From an uncultured Celeribacter sp. (lineage in GTDB: Bacteria > Pseudomonadota > Alphaproteobacteria > Rhodobacterales > Rhodobacteraceae): a DNA stretch of 64,000 bases. This document shows positions 25,247 to 34,063 of this stretch, one piece after another. Every line of letters starts with the position of its first letter. Within the stretch, counting starts at the first letter, position 1. The notes under the pieces are model-generated. The model was not told the DNA's origin, ran no database searches, and saw only the letters and a list, made by a program, of their open reading frames with translations. The position numbers were made by a program, and so were the translations under genes. The stretch covers positions 744,001 through 808,000 of the forward strand of contig NZ_OY781106.1 in assembly GCF_963676475.1 (NCBI RefSeq). Direction: 5' to 3'.

Positions 25247-26386
25247 ATGAAAACCTCGAAACGATCCGTGGTCGATCCCTTTATCGTGATGGATGTGATG
25301 GAGGCGGCGCGCGCGGCCGAGGAGGCGGGGCGGCACATCATTCATATGGAGGTCGGCCAGCCCTCGACCGGCGCACCCGCCAAGGCCCGCGCGCGGGTGG
25401 AACAGGCGATGGAAGCCGACCCTTTGGGCTATACGGTCGCGCTTGGTCTGCCGGAACTGCGCAAAGGCATCGCGGCGCTTTATAAGGATTGGTACGGCGT
25501 CGATCTCGACTGGCACCGCGTGGTGATCACGCCCGGCTCTTCGGGCGCTTTCATTCTCGCTTTTACCGCGCTCTTCGATGCGGGCGCCAAAGTGGGCATG
25601 GGCGAGCCGGGCTACCCGTCCTATCGCCAAATCCTGAGCGGCTTGGACATCACCCCCGTGGGCCTGCCGACCAAGATGGAGAACCGCTTGCAACCGGTGC
25701 CCTCCGACATTCCCGACGGGCTTGACGGGCTGATCGTAGCCTCCCCCGGCAATCCCTCCGGCACCATGTTGGACCATGAGGCCATGGGCGCGCTGATTAA
25801 AACCTGTCAGGACAAGGGCATCGCCTATATCTCCGACGAGATTTACCACGGCATCCAATACGAGGGCCGGGCGGTGACGGCGCTTGAGCTTTCAGACGAT
25901 GTCTATGTCATCAATTCGTTTTCGAAATTCTTCTCCATGACCGGTTGGCGCATCGGCTGGATGGTGGTGCCCGAAGATCATGTCCGGGTGATCGAACGCA
26001 TCGCGCAGAACTTTTTCCTCTGCCCGCCGCATGCCTCGCAGGTCGCGGCTTTGGGCGCATTGGAGGCCCGGCAGGAGTGTCAGGAAATGGTCGATGTCTA
26101 TGCCGAGAACCGTCGTCTCATGCTCGAAGAGCTGCCGAAGATCGGCTTTGACAAGATCGCGCCGCCGGACGGGGCGTTTTACATCTACGCCGATGTTTCC
26201 GAGCACACCGACGACAGCAAGGCGTTCTGCGACGAAATCCTCGCCGAAGCGGGCGTCGCCGTGACGCCGGGGCTGGATTTCGATCCGGTGCGGGGCGGCC
26301 AGACGCTGCGGTTTTCCTACGCGCGCTCGACCGAGGACATCTGCGAGGGTCTGACCCGGCTCAAGTCCTTTATGGCCAATCGGTAA
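25247..26386 (+). CDS. class I/II PLP-dependent aminotransferase
   Basis: A 379-aa fold-type I aminotransferase. HMEVGQPSTGAP near residue 36 matches the N-terminal substrate loop, GYTVALGLPELRKGIA binds cofactor, and ASPGNPSGT supplies the Asn that contacts PLP. SDEIYHGIQY holds the Asp and Tyr partners, and the Schiff-base lysine is in NSFSKFFSMTGWRIGW near residue 225. RFSYARS carries the Arg for the substrate carboxylate. The ATG follows CAGGAG. It resembles aspartate/aromatic-type enzymes, but the true amino acid cannot be predicted. It may share a transcript with the amidase 94 bp downstream. Confidence 0.87.
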   Translation: MKTSKRSVVDPFIVMDVMEAARAAEEAGRHIIHMEVGQPSTGAPAKARARVEQAMEADPLGYTVALGLPELRKGIAALYKDWYGVDLDWHRVVITPGSSGAFILAFTALFDAGAKVGMGEPGYPSYRQILSGLDITPVGLPTKMENRLQPVPSDIPDGLDGLIVASPGNPSGTMLDHEAMGALIKTCQDKGIAYISDEIYHGIQYEGRAVTALELSDDVYVINSFSKFFSMTGWRIGWMVVPEDHVRVIERIAQNFFLCPPHASQVAALGALEARQECQEMVDVYAENRRLMLEELPKIGFDKIAPPDGAFYIYADVSEHTDDSKAFCDEILAEAGVAVTPGLDFDPVRGGQTLRFSYARSTEDICEGLTRLKSFMANR

Positions 26387-26480
26387 CGCAGGGCTTCACG
26401 GTTTGGTCAAAGCGCCGATCCGCCATAGGCAAAGCGGGCGGGGCGGGGTAGGTTTTGGTGGATTGTTTCTTGGGGGTCTC

Positions 26481-27722
26481 ATGTTTCAGCTTTTCAAACC
26501 ACTGGGGTTCGCCGCTCTTCTGGGCCTCTCTGCAGGTCTCTTTGCGGGCAGCTCCGCCTTGGCGCAGACCGAGTTGACGGCGCTGGCCCGCGCCGACAGT
26601 GCGGCTTCCGCGCTGGTCGATCAGGGCGACAGCGTCGAAATGATGCTGCGTCTGAGCCAACCGGTGCCGTTTCGCATTTTTACCCTCGACGATCCGCGCC
26701 GCATGGTGGTCGATTTCGCCGAGGTCGATTGGACCGGCTTTGACACGGAGGACTTCGACACCGCCGAGGGCATCACCGGGCTGAGGGTGGGCGGTTTCGT
26801 TCCGGGCTGGTCGCGGATGGTGTTGGATTTGGCCGGACCTTACCGGTTGGTCCATGCCCAGATGTCGCGCGACGACAAAGGCGCGGTGCTGACGCTCAAT
26901 CTCGATCCGACGGCCTCGGACGAGTTTGCTCTGGGGGCCGGGACGCCACCCGATGCGCAGCTCGTGCGCCCGTCCAATGAGGAGGCGCCGAAAGCCACGC
27001 CCCTGCGCAAGTTTGGCGACGGGCCGCTGCGTGTGGTGCTCGATCCCGGTCATGGCGGCATTGATCCGGGCGCTGAGCGGGATGGGGTACGCGAAAAGGA
27101 GCTGACCCTGACATTTGCCCGCGAATTGCAGGACGTGCTCAATCGCGCGGGCGGGTTCGAGGTCACTTTGACCCGCACCGAAGACCTTTTCGTGCCGCTG
27201 GAAACCCGCTTGACGCTGGCCCGCGAGGCCGGAGCCGATGTGTTCCTGTCGATCCACGCCGATGCGATTGCCGAGGGCCGGGCCGAGGGGGCGACGATCT
27301 ACACTTTGGCGGCGCGCGCCTCGGATGCGGCGTCGCAAAAGCTCGCAGAGCGTCATGATCGCTCGGATTTGCTGTCTGGGGTCGATCTCACGGGGCAGGA
27401 TGATGTGATCGCGACCGTGCTCATGGACATGGCCCGCACGGAAACCACGCCGCGCACGGATCGTCTGGCGGATGCTTTGGTGACCCAGCTCGACGACAGC
27501 GTCGGCATGCACAAACGTCCGCGTCTGGAGGCCGGGTTCTCGGTCCTCAAAGCGCCCGATATGCCCTCTGTCCTGATCGAATTGGGGTTCCTGTCCTCGG
27601 CCAAGGACCGTGCAAAGCTTGCCGATCCGGCCTGGCGGACCAAAGCCGCCTGGGCGGTGCGTGACGCGCTTCTGGTCTGGAAAGAACAGGAGCTGTCTTT
27701 GCAGGACAAGCTTAGAAAATAA
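26481..27722 (+). CDS. N-acetylmuramoyl-L-alanine amidase (AmiC-like)
   Basis: A 413-aa exported peptidoglycan amidase that splits the lactyl amide bond in cell separation. After a signal peptide cut near SALAQ, an AMIN domain spans about residues 28-150. The Amidase_3 domain starts at VVLDPGHGGIDPGA near 190 and has the zinc ligands His (DPGHGG), Glu (EKELTLTFA) and His (SIHADA), with the catalytic Glu in IELGFLSS near 380. The ATG at 26481 has GGGGGT upstream and begins a proper signal sequence; the frame is open 26 codons further. Penicillin-binding protein 1A is encoded 1.7 kb away. Confidence 0.93.
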   Translation: MFQLFKPLGFAALLGLSAGLFAGSSALAQTELTALARADSAASALVDQGDSVEMMLRLSQPVPFRIFTLDDPRRMVVDFAEVDWTGFDTEDFDTAEGITGLRVGGFVPGWSRMVLDLAGPYRLVHAQMSRDDKGAVLTLNLDPTASDEFALGAGTPPDAQLVRPSNEEAPKATPLRKFGDGPLRVVLDPGHGGIDPGAERDGVREKELTLTFARELQDVLNRAGGFEVTLTRTEDLFVPLETRLTLAREAGADVFLSIHADAIAEGRAEGATIYTLAARASDAASQKLAERHDRSDLLSGVDLTGQDDVIATVLMDMARTETTPRTDRLADALVTQLDDSVGMHKRPRLEAGFSVLKAPDMPSVLIELGFLSSAKDRAKLADPAWRTKAAWAVRDALLVWKEQELSLQDKLRK

Positions 27723-27750
27723 GGGCGGCACAGCGTCCTGCACCGCCCTG
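27723..27750. terminator. hairpin between convergent amidase and zinT
   Basis: AGGGCGG and CCGCCCT form a 7-bp stem with a 14-nt loop, directly after the amidase stop and before the zinT stop. There is no long T-run, so efficiency is uncertain. Confidence 0.5.
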
Positions 27751-27758
27751 AAAAGCGC

Positions 27759-28442
27759 TTAATGCGCCATCATATCCGCGGCGATCTGATCTGCCGTCAG
27801 ATCGACCGGGAAATAGGTCGGCCAGTTCGTGAGTTCTTCGAGCACAGCCGCGCGATCGTTACCCCAGTAGAGGTGGTAGTGATCGGCTTTCGACGGGAAG
27901 ATGCGGTGATCGCTGAACTGGATGAACTGCGGGGCCGCGTCATCGCCGGAGACTTTTTCGAAGATAAAGCGCACGCCGCGGTTGCCGCGTGAATAGGTCA
28001 GGATCTCATAACCGTCGTCTTCATATTCGCCTGAGATTGCGCTGTCGCCTTGATGGAAGGTGACGGTGCTGCCCTCGATCTCGATCCGATCCACGTCGGT
28101 GGCGTAGCCTTTGGTGTAATAGGCGGTGTACTCCTCGACGGATTTGTCGCCATGTTCGGCTTTGTGTTCCATCACCGCGTCCAGTTTGCCTTCGGTCAAA
28201 AGCGGGTAGACGGATTGCCAGTCGCCGACCCAGTCGGAGAGCGGGCGGGAGGCGATTTGGCTGTCTTCGAAATAGCCGTCGTGGATTTTGGTGTCATGAT
28301 CGTGGTCATGCGCGTGATCGTGTTCTTCGGCATGTGCGTGGTCGTGATCATGATCGTGATCGTGAGACTCGGCTTGCGCCTGAGCCGTGAAGCTCAGCGT
28401 GGCGGCGAGTGCGGTCGCGAGTGCGAGAGATGTTTTTTGCAT
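27759..28442 (-). CDS. zinT: periplasmic zinc-binding protein ZinT
   Basis: A 227-aa ZinT/YodA-family protein that scavenges zinc in the periplasm and aids uptake. The signal peptide ends near AQAQA. A histidine/aspartate-rich metal tract (HDHDHDHDHAHAEEHDHAH) spans about residues 27-50. The lipocalin-like ZinT domain follows from WVGDWQSVYPLL, with conserved VRFIFEK and the C-terminal metal site SDHRIFP...HYHLYWG. A palindrome like Zur boxes sits about 55 bp upstream of the start, fitting induction under zinc shortage. No znuABC genes are adjacent. Convergent with the amidase. Confidence 0.9.
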   Translation of the reverse strand: MQKTSLALATALAATLSFTAQAQAESHDHDHDHDHAHAEEHDHAHDHDHDTKIHDGYFEDSQIASRPLSDWVGDWQSVYPLLTEGKLDAVMEHKAEHGDKSVEEYTAYYTKGYATDVDRIEIEGSTVTFHQGDSAISGEYEDDGYEILTYSRGNRGVRFIFEKVSGDDAAPQFIQFSDHRIFPSKADHYHLYWGNDRAAVLEELTNWPTYFPVDLTADQIAADMMAH

Positions 28443-28496
28443 CCGGGTCTTTCCTTATTGTTCCGTCCTGTGTGCATGTGATGCCTCCACAAGATT

Positions 28497-28509
28497 GTTA
28501 TGAGATAAC
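28497..28509 (-). promoter_or_regulatory. candidate Zur operator upstream of zinT
   Basis: GTTAT-GAG-ATAAC is a perfect palindrome, followed by another ATAAC (28510-28514). Zur boxes of alphaproteobacteria have this GTTATnnnATAAC pattern. It lies 55-67 bp upstream of the zinT start. Confidence 0.6.
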
Positions 28510-28537
28510 ATAACGATACGGACTTAAGAAAATGGCA

Positions 28538-28581
28538 CCGGATTGGCAAGCTGGAAAATCCGGATTGGCAAGCTGGAAAAT
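28538..28581. repeat. exact 22-bp tandem duplication
   Basis: Two adjacent identical 22-bp units, each beginning CCGGATTGGC and ending CTGGAAAAT, lie between zinT and the methyltransferase gene. They may duplicate a regulatory segment or just be a slippage product. Confidence 0.75.
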
Positions 28582-28612
28582 TTTGTGAAAAGTGACACGA
28601 GAGGGGGCCGGT

Positions 28613-29221
28613 TCAGCCGGTTTTGCGCGCCAACCACACGGAATGCCCGGTGCAGCCGGGATCCTCAGGCGTAAAAGCGATCACCTCAATGTCCTCATGC
28701 GCCATCAACTGACGATATTCCTCGGGCGCAAGAGACGCGTGATAGACCGTCTCATGTTCGACATTGCCAATGGCTTCGCCCGCGTCAGGGCCGGAGGTGA
28801 AGAGTAACACGCCACGCGGGGTCAGATGTTTGGCAAAGGTGGCAAACATCGCGCGTTGGTCTTCGGCGGTGAGGTGAAAGAAACTGTCCCAGGCCACGAC
28901 CGCATCGAAAGTCTCGCCCAGATCAAGCCCGCGCATGTCGGCGCGAATGGCACGCGCACGCGGCAGGTTCTGTTGAAACAGCGCGACCATCGCGGCGGCG
29001 CCATCGACGCCTGTCACCTCGCAGCGCCGGTCATAGAGATATTGCGCAATCGGCCGACCCGAGCCACAGCCCAGATCAAGCACATGGCGCTTGCCCTCGG
29101 TCTGGGGCGTATAGCCCAGCATCCGGTCAAGCCAGGGGCGCTCGAACAGAGTTTTCGAACGCGCGATGTCGAAAGCGCGGGCCTGACGTTCATAGGTCGG
29201 AAGGATATCTTCGGGTCTCAT
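28613..29221 (-). CDS. class I SAM-dependent methyltransferase
   Basis: A 202-aa protein with the Rossmann methyltransferase motifs: motif I VLDLGCGSGRPIA near residues 47-59, acidic motif II VTGVDGA near 70, motif III ADMRGLDLG near 94 and motif IV FDAVVAWDSFFHL near 106. The size and layout fit small-molecule methyltransferases (Methyltransf_25/11). The substrate is not predictable. The gene is divergent from the penicillin-binding protein gene, with about 200 bp between. Confidence 0.8.
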   Translation of the reverse strand: MRPEDILPTYERQARAFDIARSKTLFERPWLDRMLGYTPQTEGKRHVLDLGCGSGRPIAQYLYDRRCEVTGVDGAAAMVALFQQNLPRARAIRADMRGLDLGETFDAVVAWDSFFHLTAEDQRAMFATFAKHLTPRGVLLFTSGPDAGEAIGNVEHETVYHASLAPEEYRQLMAHEDIEVIAFTPEDPGCTGHSVWLARKTG

Positions 29222-29424
29222 GCCTCGCAGATAGGCTTAAGCCCTGCGCAGGGCAAGCGCCTCTGTTCACATCGGGCTCACGGGCGGCGTCTTTCTGCTC
29301 ACATTTGCGCGCGAAGGGGCCGGGGATGTTTTGACCGCGACGCCCGCGCTGTATAAGGAGAGGCAAACCTGAGCGGCTCAGAGGCGAGTCAGCGCGGGTC
29401 TCGTGGTGTGGGAAAGGCTCTTCA

Positions 29425-31932
29425 GTGCTCAGATTTATCTTTTCGTTTTTCGGCACAATCTTCTCGTGGATCACCACGGGGCTGTTTTTGCTGGCGCTGG
29501 TCGTCGGCGGCATCTTTTGGATGTATGGCCGCGATTTGCCGAACCACGAAGCCCTGGCGCAATACCAACCGCCGACGATTTCACGGATTTATTCCGGCGA
29601 GGGCAAGATCATCGACGAATTCGCCCGCGAGCGCCGCCTCTATACACCGCCCGAGGAAATCCCCGATCTGGTGAAACACGCCTTCATTTCCGCCGAGGAT
29701 AAGAACTTTTACAAACACCATGGCTATGACCTGCGCGGCATGGTGGCGGCGGCTTTGACCGCAGCACAAGGCGGGCCTCTGCGCGGCGCCTCGACGATCA
29801 CCCAGCAGGTGATGAAGAACTTCCTGCTCGACGGCTCGCGGTCTGCCGAGCGAAAGATCAAGGAATTGATCTTGGCCACGCGTCTCGAACAAACCCTGAC
29901 CAAGGACGAAATTCTCGGGCTTTATCTCAACGAGATTGATTTGGGCGTGCGCTCTTTCGGCGTGACGGCGGCGGCGCAGAGCTATTTCAACAAGAGCCTG
30001 TCCGAGCTGGCGCCTGAAGAAGCGGCGTTTCTCGCGATCCACCCGAAAGCGCCTTATTCGTACAACCCCGCGAAGAATTACGACGGGGCTTTGACGCGCC
30101 GCAACTACGTGCTGCGTGAGATGTATGAGAACGGTTATCTGACGCAGGAGGTCTATGAAACGGCGCGCGAAAAACCGATCAAATCGGTGCAGACCGGCGA
30201 TTATCCGAGCTACCGCGAGAGCCTGCCGACGCGCGATTACTTTACCGACGAAATCCGACGCCAGCTGTCGAAGAACTTCGGCGAAGAGGAGTTCTTCGAA
30301 GGTGGCTTGTCGATCCGCGCGACGATTGATCCGGAAATGCAGACCAACGCGGCGCATGCGCTTCAGAAACGTCTCGAAGAGCTGGATCGCGGCATGGGCC
30401 AGTGGCGCGGCACCGGCAAGACGATCGACGCCGCAGCGCTGGACGATGGCACATGGGAGGCGGCGCTCTCCGAGATCCGGGTGGCACGCGATGTGACGCT
30501 GGATGGCAAATGGTACGTCGGTGCGGTGAACGAAGTGGGCGACAGCGCCATGACAGTTATGGTCGAGGACGGTGTCGGCGAGGTCTCCGTGCCGCGCGAG
30601 GACATCAAATGGGTGCGCGGATCGTTCCGGGACAATTTCACCCGCGGCGACGTGGTCCACATTCGCCGCATGACCACCGGCGACAACGGCGAGGGCGATC
30701 TGATCCGCTGGTCGCTGCGTCAGGTGCCGGAAGTGCAGGGCGCCTTCATGGCGATGGACGTCAACACGGGCCGGGTGATCGCGATGCAGGGCGGGTTCTC
30801 CTATCAGAACTCGGTCTTCAACCGCGCCACCCAGGCGACGCGCCAGCCGGGGTCTTCGTTCAAACCCTTCGTCTACGCGGCGGCTTTGGACAGTGGCTTT
30901 ACGCCCGCGACCATCGTCGTCGACGCGCCCATTGAGATCAACACGCCGCAGGGTGTCTGGCGCCCGAAGAACGCCTCCCGCCAATTCTACGGCCCGACGC
31001 CCTTGCGGACCGGGATCGAGCAATCGCGGAACCTGATGACCATCCGTTTGGCCCAGGAGGTCGGCATGGACACGGTCGCGCGCTATGCCGAACGCTTTGG
31101 TGTTTATGATCACATGGGGCAATATCTCGCGTCGTCTTTGGGCGCCGAGGAAACCACCGTGTTCAAGATGGTCTCCGCCTACGCCATGTTCGCCAACGGT
31201 GGCGAGCGCGTCGAACCGACACTCGTTGACCGGGTGCAGGACCGCTACGGGCGGACGATCTATCGCCATGACCAACGGGTCTGCGAAGAATGCGACGTGG
31301 CCTCTCTGGCCCCCGGCGTGGCGCCCAAAATCGTCTCGAACCGCGAACGCATGATCAACGCGATCACCGCCTATCAGCTGACCTCCATGATGCAGGGCGT
31401 GGTCCAGCGCGGCACGGCCGCCGGGCGCGTCAACCTGCCGGTGCCGGTGGCGGGCAAGACGGGGACCACCAATGACGGCAAGGACGCCTGGTTCATGGGC
31501 TTTACCTCGAACATCGTTGCGGGCTGTTACATCGGCTACGACACGCCGCGGGCGATGCGGGGGGCCTCGGGCGGTGGCTTCTGTGGCCCGGTGTTCAACG
31601 ATTTCATGCAGGACGCGGTGAAAAAATACGGCGGCGGCAAATTCAAAGTGCCCCCGGGCGGCCATTTCATCAAGATCGACCGCTACACCGGCGCGCGTCT
31701 GAACGACAGTGCCTCTGGCCCGAACGTTGTGGCGGAATATTTCCGCGATGGCGAAGAGCCGATCTTTGGTCTGATGTATGATGGCGGTTTTGCTATGGGC
31801 GCGGATTTGCCGTTGTTCGAAGGTCAGACAAACTCGTCCGGCGAACGTGAGGTGCAAACCTCGACAGGCCGCACGATCAGGGTGCCTGAGAAAGCGCCGA
31901 TCAACTCGCTGTCGTCAGGCGGTCTCTATTAG
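29425..31932 (+). CDS. mrcA: penicillin-binding protein 1A
   Basis: An 835-aa class A PBP that polymerises glycan strands and cross-links peptides at the inner membrane. A single N-terminal helix (about residues 10-32) precedes the glycosyltransferase domain with AFISAEDKNFYKHHG (catalytic Glu) and GASTITQQVMKN. An OB-like insertion lies near 330-420. The transpeptidase domain has SxxK as S477-S-F-K480, then SRN (EQSRNLMT) and KTGTTND near 679. The start is GTG at 29425 with GGAAAGG upstream. In relatives prfB follows closely; here a broken RTX gene lies between. Confidence 0.94.
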   Translation: MLRFIFSFFGTIFSWITTGLFLLALVVGGIFWMYGRDLPNHEALAQYQPPTISRIYSGEGKIIDEFARERRLYTPPEEIPDLVKHAFISAEDKNFYKHHGYDLRGMVAAALTAAQGGPLRGASTITQQVMKNFLLDGSRSAERKIKELILATRLEQTLTKDEILGLYLNEIDLGVRSFGVTAAAQSYFNKSLSELAPEEAAFLAIHPKAPYSYNPAKNYDGALTRRNYVLREMYENGYLTQEVYETAREKPIKSVQTGDYPSYRESLPTRDYFTDEIRRQLSKNFGEEEFFEGGLSIRATIDPEMQTNAAHALQKRLEELDRGMGQWRGTGKTIDAAALDDGTWEAALSEIRVARDVTLDGKWYVGAVNEVGDSAMTVMVEDGVGEVSVPREDIKWVRGSFRDNFTRGDVVHIRRMTTGDNGEGDLIRWSLRQVPEVQGAFMAMDVNTGRVIAMQGGFSYQNSVFNRATQATRQPGSSFKPFVYAAALDSGFTPATIVVDAPIEINTPQGVWRPKNASRQFYGPTPLRTGIEQSRNLMTIRLAQEVGMDTVARYAERFGVYDHMGQYLASSLGAEETTVFKMVSAYAMFANGGERVEPTLVDRVQDRYGRTIYRHDQRVCEECDVASLAPGVAPKIVSNRERMINAITAYQLTSMMQGVVQRGTAAGRVNLPVPVAGKTGTTNDGKDAWFMGFTSNIVAGCYIGYDTPRAMRGASGGGFCGPVFNDFMQDAVKKYGGGKFKVPPGGHFIKIDRYTGARLNDSASGPNVVAEYFRDGEEPIFGLMYDGGFAMGADLPLFEGQTNSSGEREVQTSTGRTIRVPEKAPINSLSSGGLY

Positions 31933-32195
31933 GAGGACCTCTGTTCACGGCTCTCACATGGATAAATGGCATCCAGAAACGGCGGACCTCAGAGATGAGC
32001 GCCGCCGTTTGCGTGATACCTGATGCCTACATAAATCCTGTGCAGTTTTTGCTTCGATCCATACCCCAAATGGGGGATGACGAGTCCGAACATGCAGTTT
32101 TTCTGAGGCGCAGGCCAAAGCGTGCTTGGCTGAATCAAACTTTTGTCTTTTTGTCTCGTTAACTATTGTTGTGTGCAAATGGGTGGGAGGACAAG

Positions 32196-33890
32196 ATGTC
32201 CCTGTATGTTAGGTGATCTGGACGATCAGTATAGACAATTTTCCTTTTCGGGCTATTAAGTCGATAATGTCTCGTCCTCAGAGACAGTCATGTTCAATGG
32301 CTCGGTCTATACATTCATGCTCGAAAACTGCAGTGGGTTCGGGAGCTTTCTGCAAACCGATACGACCGTCTCTCTCGTCGATTACATTGACGAAAGCGTG
32401 TTGGATGCGGTCACGATCACCGGGGATGCGATGGCCACGGAATGGCTGACAGGCGATGAGACGCTCAAGCTATTTCAGTCGAACGGCCAGTGGTATGCAG
32501 CGGTGGCTCTTGGCGCTGAAGGCGGCATTGCCCTGTTCGAAGTGGAGGATGATGGCACAGGCTCGGACGGAGAGCTGACCTATATCTCACCCGTCACCGG
32601 CACCGACATTGGAACGGAAAGCGATTTCGATATCCTCGACTTCGACGGTATTACCTATATTGGCGGCGCGAATGCGGCTCAAAACAGCCTCTACTTTTAT
32701 TATGTCCACACGGGCATGGGCGAACTGATTTATGGTGGGGATCTGAGTTCCGGGGGCGGCCGGTCTCTCGACGATGTGGCCAGGATTGAAATCATCTCCC
32801 CCACGAATCCCGCCTATGAGACGGGTTACATCATTGCGGCGGGGCCAACAGACGGGGTGAGTCTGATCGACGTGTCCAACACTTTCCCCGAACTGGCCCA
32901 TCCGGATGTGGCCAGCATTGGTATGCCCGACGAAATCGCCGTGTATGAAGTCGATGGCACGATTTATCTCTACAGTGTGGATGAAACGTCCGGTGTCATG
33001 TGGGTGTATTCGATCGACCCGACGACGAACACTTTTGTTTATAAGATGGGGCAAAACCTGTTGACCGACAGCGGTCTGTCCTCGGTGGATGTGACCGACA
33101 TTTCCTTCCTCGATTACGGGGCCGGGACGCTGATGGCCGTTGGCCTGGAAGACACCGAGGCGCTTTTGCTTTACTCTCTCGACAGTGGCGGCACTCCTGT
33201 GCTTCTGGATGTGGTTCCATCCTCCGAGATCAACGATGTCGTCTCTGTGGAGTTGGTCGAATTTGATGGGGTGCCCTATGTCGCCGTGGTTGAAACAGAC
33301 CTTGGATTCATTTCGCTTTTTGAAATCGGTGAGAATGGCGATCTGATTGCAGCCAAGGGGACGAACGACGAGCCTATCGGCCTTGGGGGCGACGATACGC
33401 TTTTGGGCTACGACGGCGCCGATCTGATCAACGGCGGCAGCGGCGCGGATACGATCTATAGTGGGGCCGGGGACGACGTGCTGCGTGGTGCTGACGGCTA
33501 TGACACCATCGACGGGGGAGGTGACAACGACACCCTCTACGGCGGCAATCATGACGATATCCTTCAGGGGGGCTCGGGCAACGATACGCTTTATGGGCAG
33601 GCGGATGACGACCGGATCGACGGCGGTCTGGGCAATGATGATCTCTACGGGGGCACCGGTGCGGATACCTTTGTCTTAGCGGGCACCTTTGGCGATGATG
33701 TCATCCACGACTTCACGGACGGAGAGGATCTGATCGACCTCTCGGGAACCTCGGGGCTTTTGTCCATGGTCGATGTCGTGAGCAATTGGATTCAGCTTGG
33801 CGACGACGTCATGATTGCGGATGGGGGGAACCCATTCTCATTGAGAACACAGATATTGCAGATCTCGGCGCCTCCGACTTTGTGTTCTGA
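32196..33890 (+). pseudogene. RTX-type calcium-binding secreted protein, decayed
   Basis: The best start is ATG 32196, with GGAGGACAAG just before it, but the frame hits TGA after six codons. Dropping one base near 32211 joins MSLYV to GDLDDQYRQFSFSGY, which then meets TAA at 32257-32259. From 32260 the frame is open: a repeat-poor N-terminal region to about 33370, then at least eight GGxGxDxLx nonapeptides (for example GGSGADTIY, GGSGNDTLY, GGLGNDDLY). Near 33830 a lost base shifts the end; the restored frame gives ILIENTDIADLGASDFVF and a stop at 33890, a normal RTX secretion tail. The open frame as it stands runs to 33903 with an unrelated tail. Three lesions make it a pseudogene, unless some are sequencing errors. 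Confidence 0.72.
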
Positions 33891-33916
33891 TCGACGGATT
33901 TGATCCTGAAAAAGAC

Positions 33917-33946
33917 AGGCCCTCGCTGAGTTGCGGGGGCCTTTCA
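33917..33946 (+). terminator. terminator after the RTX pseudogene
   Basis: AGGCCC and GGGCCT close a stem around a 14-nt loop, followed by TTTC. It comes 27 nt after the ancestral RTX stop. Confidence 0.6.
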
Positions 33947-34063
33947 ATGTCACGGTCCTGCACGCCGTCCTGACGCTGGGCTCTTGTGTCTCGGGCGTTT
34001 GACGCGTATCTCTCTGCAAACGTTCAAAAGACCGACCCCGAAAGACCGACAAGGTGACCTGCC

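Noticed and set aside
29581..31857. A long antisense frame across mrcA
   Set aside because: Same GC-skew shadow effect; the plus-strand protein has all PBP1A motifs.
33891..33903. The open-frame end of the RTX gene at 33903 as its true C-terminus
   Set aside because: The tail in that frame is unlike RTX ends, while the neighbouring frame gives a normal secretion tail ending at 33890.
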